Of a DNA stretch of 64,000 bases, positions 15,941 through 23,238 are shown one piece after another (positions within the stretch are counted from its first letter, which is position 1; each line of letters opens with the position of its first letter). The notes beneath the pieces were generated by a model. The model did no database searches, was not told the origin of the DNA, and was given only the letters and a program-made list of their open reading frames with translations. Made by a program: the position numbers and the translations under genes. Source of the stretch: Streptomyces sp. NBC_00878 (GTDB lineage: Bacteria; Actinomycetota; Actinomycetes; Streptomycetales; Streptomycetaceae); contig NZ_JAPEOK010000001.1 in the NCBI RefSeq assembly GCF_026341515.1, positions 7,564,001-7,628,000 of the forward strand. The letters are read 5' to 3'.

Positions 15941-16714
15941 ATGACCGCGTCGAGCACGCCGCCCCCTGCCTCCCCTGCGAACGGCCGCGAGCCCACCATT
16001 CTCGCCACCTCGGGCGGTCACCGTGCCGGGGCCGGCCGGACCATGGTGACGTTCAACTCCCTGGTGCACCACGCGGTCGACCTGTCGGGTGCCCACGGCC
16101 GCCGCCCCCGCGTCATGTACATCGGTACGGCCATAGGCGACGCGGAACACTTCACGGCCCGTATGACCGAGGCTGCACGCGTGGCGGGCTTCGACCTCAC
16201 GCCCCTTAACCTCTTCCCGATGCCCAACCTCGACGACGTCGAGGGCACCGTCCTCGACCAGGACGTCGTCTGGGTCATGGGCGGCTCGGTGGCGAACCTC
16301 CTCGCGGTCTGGCGGGTGCACGGACTCGACGACATCCTCCGCCGTGCCTGGCGCTCGGGCGTCGTCCTCAGCGGCGTCAGCGCGGGCTCGATCTGCTGGT
16401 TCCAGGGCGGCACCACGGACTCCTTCGGCCCCGAACTCCGCCCGATCACCGACGCGTTGGGCTTCCTCCCTTTCGGCAACGGCGTCCACTACGACACCGA
16501 CCCCGGCCGCCGCCCTCTGGTCCACGACCTCGTCGCGAACGGCACCCTCCCCACCACCCACTGCACCGACGACGGAGTGGGCCTGGTCTACCGCGACACC
16601 GAACTGGTCGAAGCCGTAACGGAGTTGCCGGGCAAGGGCGCGTACATCGTGACGCGCGACGGCGAAACGGCGGCCGAGGAACGCGTCGAGCCGCGCCGCC
16701 TGCCCGGGGTCTAA
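15941..16714 (+). CDS. Peptidase E family (S51) protein
   Basis: 257 residues from ATG 15941, with an AGGAT ribosome site about nine bases upstream. The nucleophile elbow GVVLSGVSAGSICW (Ser near 149) is the S51 signature; PTILATSGGH at the N-terminus, VWVMGGSVANLLAVW and GVHYDTDPGRRPL complete the peptidase E pattern. Family enzymes are cytoplasmic aspartyl dipeptidases or cyanophycinase relatives. It is a single-gene unit ending at a hairpin. The family call is firm, the substrate not certain. Confidence 0.85.
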   Translation: MTASSTPPPASPANGREPTILATSGGHRAGAGRTMVTFNSLVHHAVDLSGAHGRRPRVMYIGTAIGDAEHFTARMTEAARVAGFDLTPLNLFPMPNLDDVEGTVLDQDVVWVMGGSVANLLAVWRVHGLDDILRRAWRSGVVLSGVSAGSICWFQGGTTDSFGPELRPITDALGFLPFGNGVHYDTDPGRRPLVHDLVANGTLPTTHCTDDGVGLVYRDTELVEAVTELPGKGAYIVTRDGETAAEERVEPRRLPGV

Positions 16715-16758
16715 GGGGGTCCAGTAGGGCCTGTTCTGAGTGGTGATCAGGGAGTCCG

Positions 16759-16796
16759 GGCACTCGGCGCCCCGCTGGGAGCGAGGCGCCGGTGCC
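16759..16796. terminator. Hairpin between convergent genes
   Basis: GGCACTCGGCGCC (16759-16771) pairs with GGCGCCGGTGCC (16785-16796), a 12-bp stem with one bulged T and a 13-nt loop. No T-run follows, as is usual for Streptomyces terminators. It separates the peptidase E gene from the convergent secreted-peptide gene. Confidence 0.6.
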
Positions 16797-16806
16797 GCCG
16801 GTGGGC

Positions 16807-17103
16807 TCAGAGGATGAAGACGCTCTGGGCCGTTTCCGTGTGGTACGTCTCGCCCGGGTGGACCAGCCACTCGACCGGGCCGGTGCAGTCCGGTCCGGAG
16901 TGGACCTCGGCGATGGCGTCGGTGTGGTTGGTCACCGAGGTCGGGAACCAGTCGACGGAGTAGCAGCCGCTCGGGTTTTCGTATTCAGTGCCGTTGACGA
17001 TTAGGACGCCTTCCGCCGCGTACGCCGATCCCGGCACCGCGACCGCCAACGTCACGGCGGCCGCCAGCGCCCCCAGGGTCACGGCAATGCGTCGTCGCAT
17101 CAT
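16807..17103 (-). CDS. Small secreted protein, unknown function
   Basis: 98 residues. A clear Sec signal peptide (MMRRRIAVTLGALAAAVTLA, cleavage probably after SAYA) precedes a mature part of about 68 residues with two cysteines (GCYSVDWF and GPDCTGPV) that could form a disulphide. The mature part is beta-rich and slightly acidic. Start at ATG 17103 after GAGGGGA. No family was recognised; many Streptomyces encode similar small secreted proteins. Confidence 0.75.
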   Translation of the reverse strand: MMRRRIAVTLGALAAAVTLAVAVPGSAYAAEGVLIVNGTEYENPSGCYSVDWFPTSVTNHTDAIAEVHSGPDCTGPVEWLVHPGETYHTETAQSVFIL

Positions 17104-17234
17104 GGTGAGATCCCCTCATCGAGTGGACCGCGCCTGATGCGATCCACTTGAGTCACTCAGAGTATTTGGTCGAGTGCTGTCCGTATTCGGCGTACGGAGG
17201 CAATCCCTCCATCACTGGAGTGCGCCGCCTGGCT

Positions 17235-17714
17235 TCAGTTGTGACCAAAGCCGGGTTTGCGTCGAGGGAGAGTGTTGATCGGGCAGGGCTCGACGGGGCT
17301 TGTTTCTCCGCCCGCGCTCTCGACCGGCCTGGTCGCGACTTTGAACGCCGCCCACGCTGTCTTGCCCGGGACGTGCTGAGTAACGCCGAAGTCATCTGCC
17401 AACTCGCTGACCAGGAAGAGTCCCCGGCCCGTGCATCCCTCTGTGTCCGGGAGTCGGACTTCGGGGCGGCCGTCACCGCTGTCGCGCACCTCCAGTCCGA
17501 GGAGGGCGCCGTCCAGGAGTAGCTGGACGCAGAACTCCCGTCCCGGCGGCACTCCATGGAGCAGGGCATTGGTGGCGAGTTCCGAGACGCACAACCGTAT
17601 GTCTTCCTGGCGGTCGTCGATGTTCCACTCGACGAGGGTGGTGAGGGCGAACTCGCGGGCGGCGCCTACAGAAGCGCGCGTTCGGGAGAAGCGTCGTTGC
17701 CGTAACAGGGGCAC
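17235..17714 (-). CDS. RsbW-like ATP-binding (HATPase) regulator
   Basis: 159 residues of the stand-alone GHKL/HATPase type common in Streptomyces, usually anti-sigma-factor or sensor-like partners. The N box is ELATNALLHG (about 45-54), the G1 box VRDSGDGRPEV and the G2 box GRGLFLVSELADDFG. No kinase dimerisation domain and no membrane segment are present. It is divergent from the GntR pair at 17869, so it may form a switch with an unlinked partner. The ATPase fold is firm, the partner unknown. Confidence 0.8.
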   Translation of the reverse strand: MPLLRQRRFSRTRASVGAAREFALTTLVEWNIDDRQEDIRLCVSELATNALLHGVPPGREFCVQLLLDGALLGLEVRDSGDGRPEVRLPDTEGCTGRGLFLVSELADDFGVTQHVPGKTAWAAFKVATRPVESAGGETSPVEPCPINTLPRRKPGFGHN

Positions 17715-17762
17715 GGTGGACCACCACCTTGAACCTTGGCTGTACGATCTCGCAGAAGGTAT

Positions 17763-17780
17763 CGCTATTCGCGAAAAGCG
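17763..17780. promoter_or_regulatory. 18-bp palindrome upstream of the UTRA/GntR pair
   Basis: CGCTATTCGCGAAAAGCG is a palindrome with one mismatched pair. It lies in the divergent region between the HATPase gene and the UTRA-only gene. A direct repeat gcggcaaggt (17779-17788 and 17830-17839) follows. Probable operator for the GntR protein encoded downstream. Confidence 0.45.
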
Positions 17781-17868
17781 GCAAGGTTGTCGAGAGGGGT
17801 CGCCAGGATCAAGTCGCTTACTGTGTAAGGCGGCAAGGTAAGCGGTAGGTGGTCGGCAGGAGGACCTC

Positions 17869-18414
17869 GTGGACAGTGGTAAATGGGTCAGTTCCTCGAT
17901 GTCGTATCTGACGCCCCGCGCGAAGGGGCAGCCGGACGCCTGGAGTGCTGAGCTCGCAGGGCACGGGCGACGGGGTGGCCAGCTGATCGTTCACGCCGGT
18001 GAGGTTCCCGCGACCAGCGCTGTCGCGGAGTTGTTCGGACTGTCCGAGGGTGAGGCGGTGGTCGTACGCCGTCGTGTCATGTATCTCGGCGACGAGCCGA
18101 GCGAGCTCACGGACACCTACTACCCGGTCGACATCGCGCGCGGTACTCGTCTGGCCGGGACCGCGAAGATCCGAGGTGGGGCCGTGACACTGCTCGCAGA
18201 GTTGGGATACGTGGGTGTACGTGTTCGTGAGGATGTGGTCGCGCGAATGCCGAGCGCGGAGGAGCGGGACGTACTGCGCACCGCATCCGATGAGCCCGTC
18301 CTGGAGTTGACCCGGCTCACCCTCGATCGCGACGGCCGTCCGATCCAGGTGGACCGCATGGTCATGCCTGCCCACCGGCAGCAGTTGCGGTACGAGATGC
18401 GGATCGGGGAGTGA
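17869..18414 (+). CDS. UTRA-domain protein without a DNA-binding domain
   Basis: 181 residues. GTG 17869 is chosen because GGCAGGAGG precedes it at good spacing. The whole protein is a UTRA ligand-binding domain (about 40-178: VPATSAVAELFGLSEGEAVVVRRR, split as VPATSAVAELFGL and EGEAVVVRRRVMYLGDEP; SELTDTYYPVDIARGT) with ~35 extra N-terminal residues and no winged helix. It overlaps the next gene by 4 bp (GTGA), and that gene encodes a full GntR with the same UTRA layout. It may heterodimerise with, or titrate, its partner; alternatively it is a decayed duplicate kept in frame. Confidence 0.8.
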   Translation: MDSGKWVSSSMSYLTPRAKGQPDAWSAELAGHGRRGGQLIVHAGEVPATSAVAELFGLSEGEAVVVRRRVMYLGDEPSELTDTYYPVDIARGTRLAGTAKIRGGAVTLLAELGYVGVRVREDVVARMPSAEERDVLRTASDEPVLELTRLTLDRDGRPIQVDRMVMPAHRQQLRYEMRIGE

Positions 18415-19199
18415 TCGTGCCCAGGGCCGAGGAGGAAGACGTCGACCGGCGTTCCCTGCATGAGCGCATCGCGGCGGATCTGCGGGACGACATCATGAGC
18501 GGACAACTGGCGCCGGGGGCCAAATTGCCGTCGACGGTGCATCTCAAGGCTCGGTTCGACGCGTCGAATGCCACTGTGCAGAAGGCGTTGCAACTCCTCA
18601 AGGACGAGCGGCTCGTCGTCGGGCGGGCCGGCGCCGCCGTGATGGTGCGCGAACATCGGCAGCGGACCATCCATCCGGCCTCGTACATGGCACCGGCAGG
18701 ACCGGGCGAGCCGTACCGCTGGCTCGCAGCGGTGGAGAGGCAAGGGGTGCGGGCCCGGAGCAAGCTTCTCGACGTCTCGGAGGTAACACCTCCCGCGGAC
18801 GTCGCCGCGGCACTGAACCTCCCACAGGGCGGTGAGGCAGCCCTGCGCCACCAGCTCCTTCTGATCGACGACGAGCCGGTCGAACTGGTCAAGTCCTACT
18901 ACCCGTTGGAGATCGCCCGCGGCACCGCAATCACGGAGCGCCGCCGGATCACGGGTGGTACGCCCGCACTGCTCGCCGGCCTCGGCCACCCACCACGGCT
19001 CAGCGTGGACCGCGTCTCGGCCCGCGTCCCCACCCAGGAGCAGTACCGGGCCCTGCGCCTCCCCAGCGACCTTCCCGTGCTGCGCACCCTCCGGGTCGTC
19101 TACAGCGACGACGAACGGCCCATCGAAGCGACCGTCATGGTCAAGGCCGGGCACCTCTATGAGTTGCAGTACGAGTTCGCTGCTGATGCGACCGGTTAG
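18411..19199 (+). CDS. GntR-family regulator with UTRA domain (HutC/KorSA type)
   Basis: 262 residues. N-terminal winged helix about 15-75 (RIAADLRDDIMSGQLAPG, LPSTVHLKARFDASNATVQ, DERLVVGRAG), UTRA about 95-255 (VELVKSYYPLEIARGT near the middle). The start GTG 18411 overlaps the previous stop; GTG 18417 is also possible. This group includes KorSA-type regulators of integrative plasmids as well as catabolic regulators; no plasmid genes are present nearby. Confidence 0.85.
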   Translation: MIVPRAEEEDVDRRSLHERIAADLRDDIMSGQLAPGAKLPSTVHLKARFDASNATVQKALQLLKDERLVVGRAGAAVMVREHRQRTIHPASYMAPAGPGEPYRWLAAVERQGVRARSKLLDVSEVTPPADVAAALNLPQGGEAALRHQLLLIDDEPVELVKSYYPLEIARGTAITERRRITGGTPALLAGLGHPPRLSVDRVSARVPTQEQYRALRLPSDLPVLRTLRVVYSDDERPIEATVMVKAGHLYELQYEFAADATG

Positions 19200-19298
19200 G
19201 TTCGAGACGTCCTGACTGCCGAACACAAGGAACGCGCCCGCATCCGAAGCGAGAAAGGCATCCGCTGGGGTGGACGCCCCCTCAAAGCCGCAGCCTGA
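19200..19298 (+). other. In-frame 32-codon stretch after the GntR stop
   Basis: Directly after the TAG at 19197-19199 the same frame stays open for 32 codons (VRDVLTAEHKERARIRSEKG then IRWGGRPLKAAA) to a TGA at 19296-19298. The composition (Lys, Arg, Glu, Ala) differs from the UTRA domain. It resembles a C-terminal tail, possibly of a transposase, but no family was recognised. Confidence 0.3.
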
Positions 19299-19330
19299 CC
19301 GATCCCGGCGAACCTCCCCGGACAGAGCGA

Positions 19331-19519
19331 TTAGCGAACAGCGGCTGCGGTCTTGGGCGGGGCGGTCAGTCGCAGGCCGACCTCCACGAGGGTCCAACCG
19401 AGGCGGGCCCGGAGGTCCCGGGGGCGCCGGGCCGCGGCGGCGAGACGGTACGCGTCGGCTTCGGCACGGAGTTCGGCGGCGCGGATATGGTGCAGCGCGA
19501 GGTGGGTCTCGGGGTGCAT
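19331..19519 (-). CDS. Small basic helical protein, hypothetical
   Basis: 62 residues from ATG 19519 (MHPETHLALHHIRAAELRAE). Predicted mostly one long amphipathic helix with many His, Arg and Ala and no cysteine or membrane segment. It starts 14 bp downstream of the ArsR stop, so it is almost certainly co-transcribed with it. Small proteins of this sequence type accompany ArsR genes in Streptomyces as I recall; the function is unknown. Confidence 0.6.
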   Translation of the reverse strand: MHPETHLALHHIRAAELRAEADAYRLAAAARRPRDLRARLGWTLVEVGLRLTAPPKTAAAVR

Positions 19520-19533
19520 CGGGCTGTGGCCTC

Positions 19534-20118
19534 TCATTCCGTGGTGAGGGGGAACGCGCGTGTGTGGATGCGTACCTGAGCGGTGTCGGCGTCGCCCTCG
19601 TCGGTGGCCCGGTTGCGGTAGGTGTCGACGAGGGCGTGTATCTTTTCGACAAGTTCTTGGGTGAGTTCGGGCGTCAGCCGTAGCGTCGCGCTGCTCATGT
19701 CCCAGGTGCGGTTCCACTCTTCCGGCCATGCATGGCGGTTGCCGAGCCAGGTCGACAGGTCCCGGGTCTGGGTGGTCGCGACCTCATGGAGGTACATGTC
19801 GGCGGCCCCGCGTACGTCCGGGTTGGCGTCCGTGAGCAGGGCGTCGTCGAAGCGCAGACCCTGGTGGGCCGCCTTCCACCACCGCTCCCGGCCTTTGCCC
19901 CGCTCGGGGGCGTCCTCGATGAAGCCATGTGCGGCGAGCTGTCGCAGGTGGTAGCTGGTGGCACCGCTCGACTCGCCGAGCCTCTCGGCGAGTTGGGACG
20001 CAGTGGCCGGACCGCCGAAGCGCAGGGCGTCCAGCAGCTGCATGCGCAGGGGGTGCGCGAGCCCACGCAGGGAGCGGGCGTCGAGACTGCGGACCTGTGG
20101 GTCCTGGGGCTCGTTCAT
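19534..20118 (-). CDS. ArsR-type winged-helix transcriptional regulator
   Basis: 194 residues from ATG 20118 (MNEPQDPQ); a 12-codon extension to 20154 would overlap the operator and is rejected. The winged helix lies at about 15-95 (LRGLAHPLRMQLLDALRFGG, ATASQLAERLGESSGATSYH, LRQLAAHGFIED), followed by a helical C-terminal region (about 110-190) that may dimerise or bind ligand. No Cys metal site is visible, so it is not a classical metal sensor. It follows a long perfect-arm dyad that is the probable operator. Confidence 0.85.
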   Translation of the reverse strand: MNEPQDPQVRSLDARSLRGLAHPLRMQLLDALRFGGPATASQLAERLGESSGATSYHLRQLAAHGFIEDAPERGKGRERWWKAAHQGLRFDDALLTDANPDVRGAADMYLHEVATTQTRDLSTWLGNRHAWPEEWNRTWDMSSATLRLTPELTQELVEKIHALVDTYRNRATDEGDADTAQVRIHTRAFPLTTE

Positions 20119-20137
20119 ACCTACAAAGCTACTGTTG

Positions 20138-20179
20138 CAAAGAACCCGTTGCAACGGAATCTTTGCAACGGGTCCTTTG
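20138..20179 (-). promoter_or_regulatory. 17-bp inverted repeat, ArsR operator candidate
   Basis: CAAAGAACCCGTTGCAA (20138-20154) and TTGCAACGGGTCCTTTG (20163-20179) are inverted copies with one mismatch, 8 bp apart; a further half-site GTTGCAA lies at 20134-20140. It is 20-60 bp upstream of the ArsR start. It could also act as a hairpin behind the PP2C gene that ends at 20239, but no T-run follows. Confidence 0.7.
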
Positions 20180-20238
20180 TGAGGCGACTGGGTCTTCCTG
20201 CAACCTGGCGCTCAGCTGCCCTGACTTGAACGAGGAAC

Positions 20239-21345
20239 CTACTGGGCCTCGGTGTTCACGAGGTCCGCCACTACGCAACTCACGTTGTCCGGGCTGCCGG
20301 AGTCGTTCGCCGACGCGACCAGTGCCCGTACCGCCTCGGCCGGTGCGGGGGCCGCCGTGAGCGTCTCCTTGATGGTGTTCTCGGACACGACGGCCGACAG
20401 CCCGTCCGAGCACAGCAGATAGCGGTCGCCAGCGAGGGCGTCGTGGAGGCGCAGGTCAGGGACGGGGGAGGGCTCGTTGCCCAGCAGGGCCTTCAGGAGC
20501 AGGGTGCGCTGGGGGTGGGTCGTGGCCTCCTCCGGTGTCAGGCGGCCTTCGTCCAGCATCGACTGGACCATCGTGTGGTCGTGGGTGATCTGGAAGAGGT
20601 CGCCGTCGCGGAGGAGGTACGCGCGGGAGTCGCCGATGTGGACCAGGGCCAGTTGGGACCCGGTCCACACCATCGCGGTGAGGGTGGTGCCGGTCTCGGC
20701 CGTCGAGCCCGCCACCTCCTGGACCGCCTGGGTGGCGCCCTGGACCGCGTCCTCCAGGAGGTTGAGGACGCCCCCGGCGGGCAGCGGCTCGTGGTCGAGG
20801 AACTTCAGGGCCTCGACGGCCGCGCTGCTCGCGGGCGCGCCCCCGGAACCGAAGCCGTCGGCGACGGCCAGGACGCGGGTGCCCGCGTACGCCGTGTCCT
20901 GGTTGGCGGGGCGTACGAGACCGGTGTCGGAGAGGGCGGAGTAGCGGAGTTCCAGCATGGTGGTGTCCTTCCTTGGGGCCGTCGGAACGGTCGGGACCGT
21001 CTGAACGGCCGGGACGGTTCGTGACAGGTGGTCGACGAGGAAGGCCGCCAGGTCGCGGCGGGTCGCCGTCTCCGACTCGATCCGCGCCCAGAACGCGCGG
21101 ATCTCCCGTGCCGCAGCCGCCGGTTCCAGGGCGCGGACCTCTCGGATGTCGGCCAGCGGCATCCCCAGCCGCCGCAGCCACGCCACCAGGCGTGCCTGCT
21201 CCAACTGCTCGGGCGCGTAGTAGCGGTACCCGGTCTCCGGGTCCACCCGCGCGGGGCGCAGCAGCTCCAGCTCGTCGTAGAGCCGAAGCGCCTTCGGCGA
21301 CAGCCGGGACGCCCTCGCGAACGCCCCGATCGTCAGCATCTCCAT
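20239..21345 (-). CDS. MerR DNA-binding domain fused to PP2C phosphatase
   Basis: 368 residues. MerR helix-turn-helix and wing at about 1-70 (LTIGAFARASRLSPKALRLY, PETGYRYYAPEQLEQ), a short helical linker, then a PP2C phosphatase (about 130-365) with metal-binding motifs intact: RPANQD, VADGFGSGGA, TGTTLTAM, HIGDSRAYLLRDG, LLCSDGLS and GSPDNVSCVV. It should bind DNA as a MerR dimer and dephosphorylate Ser/Thr phosphoproteins; whether one activity controls the other is unknown. Start ATG 21345 after AGGGGTG. A MerR-type promoter lies in front. Confidence 0.88.
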   Translation of the reverse strand: MEMLTIGAFARASRLSPKALRLYDELELLRPARVDPETGYRYYAPEQLEQARLVAWLRRLGMPLADIREVRALEPAAAAREIRAFWARIESETATRRDLAAFLVDHLSRTVPAVQTVPTVPTAPRKDTTMLELRYSALSDTGLVRPANQDTAYAGTRVLAVADGFGSGGAPASSAAVEALKFLDHEPLPAGGVLNLLEDAVQGATQAVQEVAGSTAETGTTLTAMVWTGSQLALVHIGDSRAYLLRDGDLFQITHDHTMVQSMLDEGRLTPEEATTHPQRTLLLKALLGNEPSPVPDLRLHDALAGDRYLLCSDGLSAVVSENTIKETLTAAPAPAEAVRALVASANDSGSPDNVSCVVADLVNTEAQ

Positions 21346-21414
21346 GCGTGCACCCCTATGAGCAGCCTGCCGGTTGATTGGTCGGCCAGTCGGCCGTTCC
21401 TCGTCTAGTCACCG

Positions 21415-21445
21415 ATGCTGTGGCCTCCCCAAAGGTGAAGGTCAA
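21415..21445 (-). promoter_or_regulatory. MerR-type promoter with 19-bp spacer
   Basis: On the minus strand TTGACC (21445-21440) and CAGCAT (21420-21415) are separated by exactly 19 bp, the stretched spacing typical of MerR-activated promoters. The spacer holds an imperfect dyad (CCTTCACC/GGGGAGG). It lies 70 bp before the MerR-PP2C start. Confidence 0.5.
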
Positions 21446-21537
21446 GCGGCCCGATCCGGTTCCCGATTCCGTTCCCGAGGCGGTTGTTAGTCTGCGACCG
21501 GGATCACCGGAGCCGACGTACCCATGAGGAGTCCGCC

Positions 21538-22422
21538 GTGGCACACACCGCCGTCCGTATCGCCCTTGTCACCTGCCGTGAGGTCGAGGAGTCCGGGTAC
21601 GACCGTGATCTCCCCGTGCTCGCGGACGCGGTGCGGCGGGCCGGAGCGGACGTCGCCGTCGTGTGCTGGGACGACCCCGAGGTCGAGTGGGGTGGCTTCG
21701 ACCTCGTCGTCATACGCTCCACCTGGGACTACAGCTGGCGGGCGGCCGAGTTCGTGGCGTGGGCCGAGCGGTGCGGGGCACTGACGGCACTGGCGAACCC
21801 CGCGGCCGTCGTCCGCTGGAACACCGACAAGCGGTATCTCGGCGATCTCGCCGCCGTCGGCGTGCCCGTCGTCGACACCCGTTTCCTCGCCCCCGGCGAC
21901 CCGGCCGACCTGCCCACCGACCGCGAGTACGTCATCAAGCCCACCTCGGGGGCGGGCGCCCGGAACGCCGCCCGCTACACGCCCGAGGACCACGACAGAG
22001 CCGTACGCCACCTGGAGTGGATGCACGCGGAAGGACTGACCGCGATCGTGCAGCCGTACGTACGGAGCATCGACACGGCGGGCGAACGGGCCCTCGTGTT
22101 CTACGGCGGGCGCTTCCTCCACGCCATCCGCAAGGGCTCAGTCCTGGCACCCGGCACCGCGTACGACGCGGACAAGGTCCCGCACCCGAACCTGACGCCG
22201 TGGGAGCCGACGGCCGCCGAACTTGCCGTCGCCGAACAGGCGTTGGCCACCGTGCCGGACGCCCCCGAGCTGCTCTACGCCCGCGTGGACCTGGTGGACG
22301 GAGATGACGGGGCACCCCGCGTCATGGAGCTGGAACTCGTCGAGCCCAATCTCTTCCTCTCCCTGCACGAGGCGTCCGTGCCGATCGTCGCCGAGGCGAT
22401 AGTCAAGGCCGCCGCGCGCTGA
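21538..22422 (+). CDS. ATP-grasp domain protein
   Basis: 294 residues from GTG 21538, preceded by GAGGAG; the upstream extension lacks coding character. The ATP-grasp fold is visible from the N-terminal domain (RIALVTCREV; CWDDPEVEWGGFDLVVIRST) through NTDKRYLGDL, YVIKPTSGAGARNAARYT (nucleotide-binding lysine and loop), IVQPYVRSIDTAGERALVF and the metal-binding end VMELELVEPNLFLSLHE. Closest groups are RimK/DcsG-like carboxylate-amine ligases. It is divergent from the MerR-PP2C gene and has no obvious pathway partners. Confidence 0.85.
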   Translation: MAHTAVRIALVTCREVEESGYDRDLPVLADAVRRAGADVAVVCWDDPEVEWGGFDLVVIRSTWDYSWRAAEFVAWAERCGALTALANPAAVVRWNTDKRYLGDLAAVGVPVVDTRFLAPGDPADLPTDREYVIKPTSGAGARNAARYTPEDHDRAVRHLEWMHAEGLTAIVQPYVRSIDTAGERALVFYGGRFLHAIRKGSVLAPGTAYDADKVPHPNLTPWEPTAAELAVAEQALATVPDAPELLYARVDLVDGDDGAPRVMELELVEPNLFLSLHEASVPIVAEAIVKAAAR

Positions 22423-22423
22423 C

Positions 22424-22605
22424 GGGCCCGCCGCTGACGGGCCCGCCGCTGACGGGCCCACCGCTGTGGGCCCACGCTTGTAGGCCACTGCTGACGGGCC
22501 CACGACTATAGGCCCACGCTTGTAGGCCCGCTGCTGGCAGGCCTACCGCTGTAGGCCAACGCCTGTAGGCCAACGCCTGTAGGCCCACCGCTGTCGGCCA
22601 AGCCC
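22424..22605. repeat. Degenerate 13-15 bp minisatellite
   Basis: About 13 tandem copies of units such as cgctgacgggcccgc, cttgtaggcccac and cctgtaggccaacg fill the gap between the ATP-grasp gene and the convergent hypothetical gene. The first three units are nearly identical and later ones drift, with many GGCC/GGGCCC self-complementary cores. No ORF uses the array. Confidence 0.8.
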
Positions 22606-22611
22606 CGAACG

Positions 22612-23238
22612 TCAGGCGCGCGGCTCGGCGACCGCCACCCGCTGGAGCAGCCCCCACGTGAACTCCGCCACGCAGTCGCGCCGTACGCCCGATGCGTCCG
22701 GTGCCGTGAACGCCAGCCCCCACCGTGTCGGCGCTGTTCCCTCCAGCGGGCGGGCGGGGGCGAAGGCGCGGGCCGTCTCGTCGACCGCGCAGGACCAGGG
22801 GGTGAGGTCCTCCAGGGTGCGCAGCTCGGGGGACGGGGCTCCCGGCGCGCGGACCAGCCATTCGTTCCAGGCCGCGCCGTTCGGGGCCACCAGGACCTCG
22901 AAGCGGAGGTCGGGCCAGAGCGGGACCGGCCACAGGAGCGCCTCGCACGACAGGTCGCCGATCTGCCGGGGTGTCACCGACTCCGGTTCGCCCAGGATCG
23001 AGCGGTAGCGGGCGACTGCTCCACGGGCCCGCGGGACGTGCCGCATCGCCTGCCAACGGCGGTTGGCCTCGCGCATGTCCGCGATCGAGGCGCCCAGCGC
23101 GTGGCGGGCGTCCTCCACGAGGTCCGGGTTGTGGTCGGCCATGCGGCGCAGCAGCACCAGCTGGAAGTCGAGCGGAGTGAACGGGCCGGCGGGCCTATCT
23201 GGCCTATCGGGTCGCTTGGCGGGAGGCATGGGTCCCAT
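22612..23238 (-). CDS. Conserved hypothetical protein
   Basis: 208 residues; start ATG 23238 or 23229, both with weak ribosome sites. The N-terminal part is helical and charged (DFQLVLLRRMADHNPDLVED, MREANRRWQAMRH), the rest a mixed alpha/beta region rich in Trp and Pro (LLWPVPLWPDLRFEVLV, AAWNEWLV). No known domain, signal peptide or membrane segment is seen. Its start overlaps the end of the FkbM methyltransferase gene by 35 bp, so it may close the glycan-related operon. Confidence 0.65.
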   Translation of the reverse strand: MGPMPPAKRPDRPDRPAGPFTPLDFQLVLLRRMADHNPDLVEDARHALGASIADMREANRRWQAMRHVPRARGAVARYRSILGEPESVTPRQIGDLSCEALLWPVPLWPDLRFEVLVAPNGAAWNEWLVRAPGAPSPELRTLEDLTPWSCAVDETARAFAPARPLEGTAPTRWGLAFTAPDASGVRRDCVAEFTWGLLQRVAVAEPRA

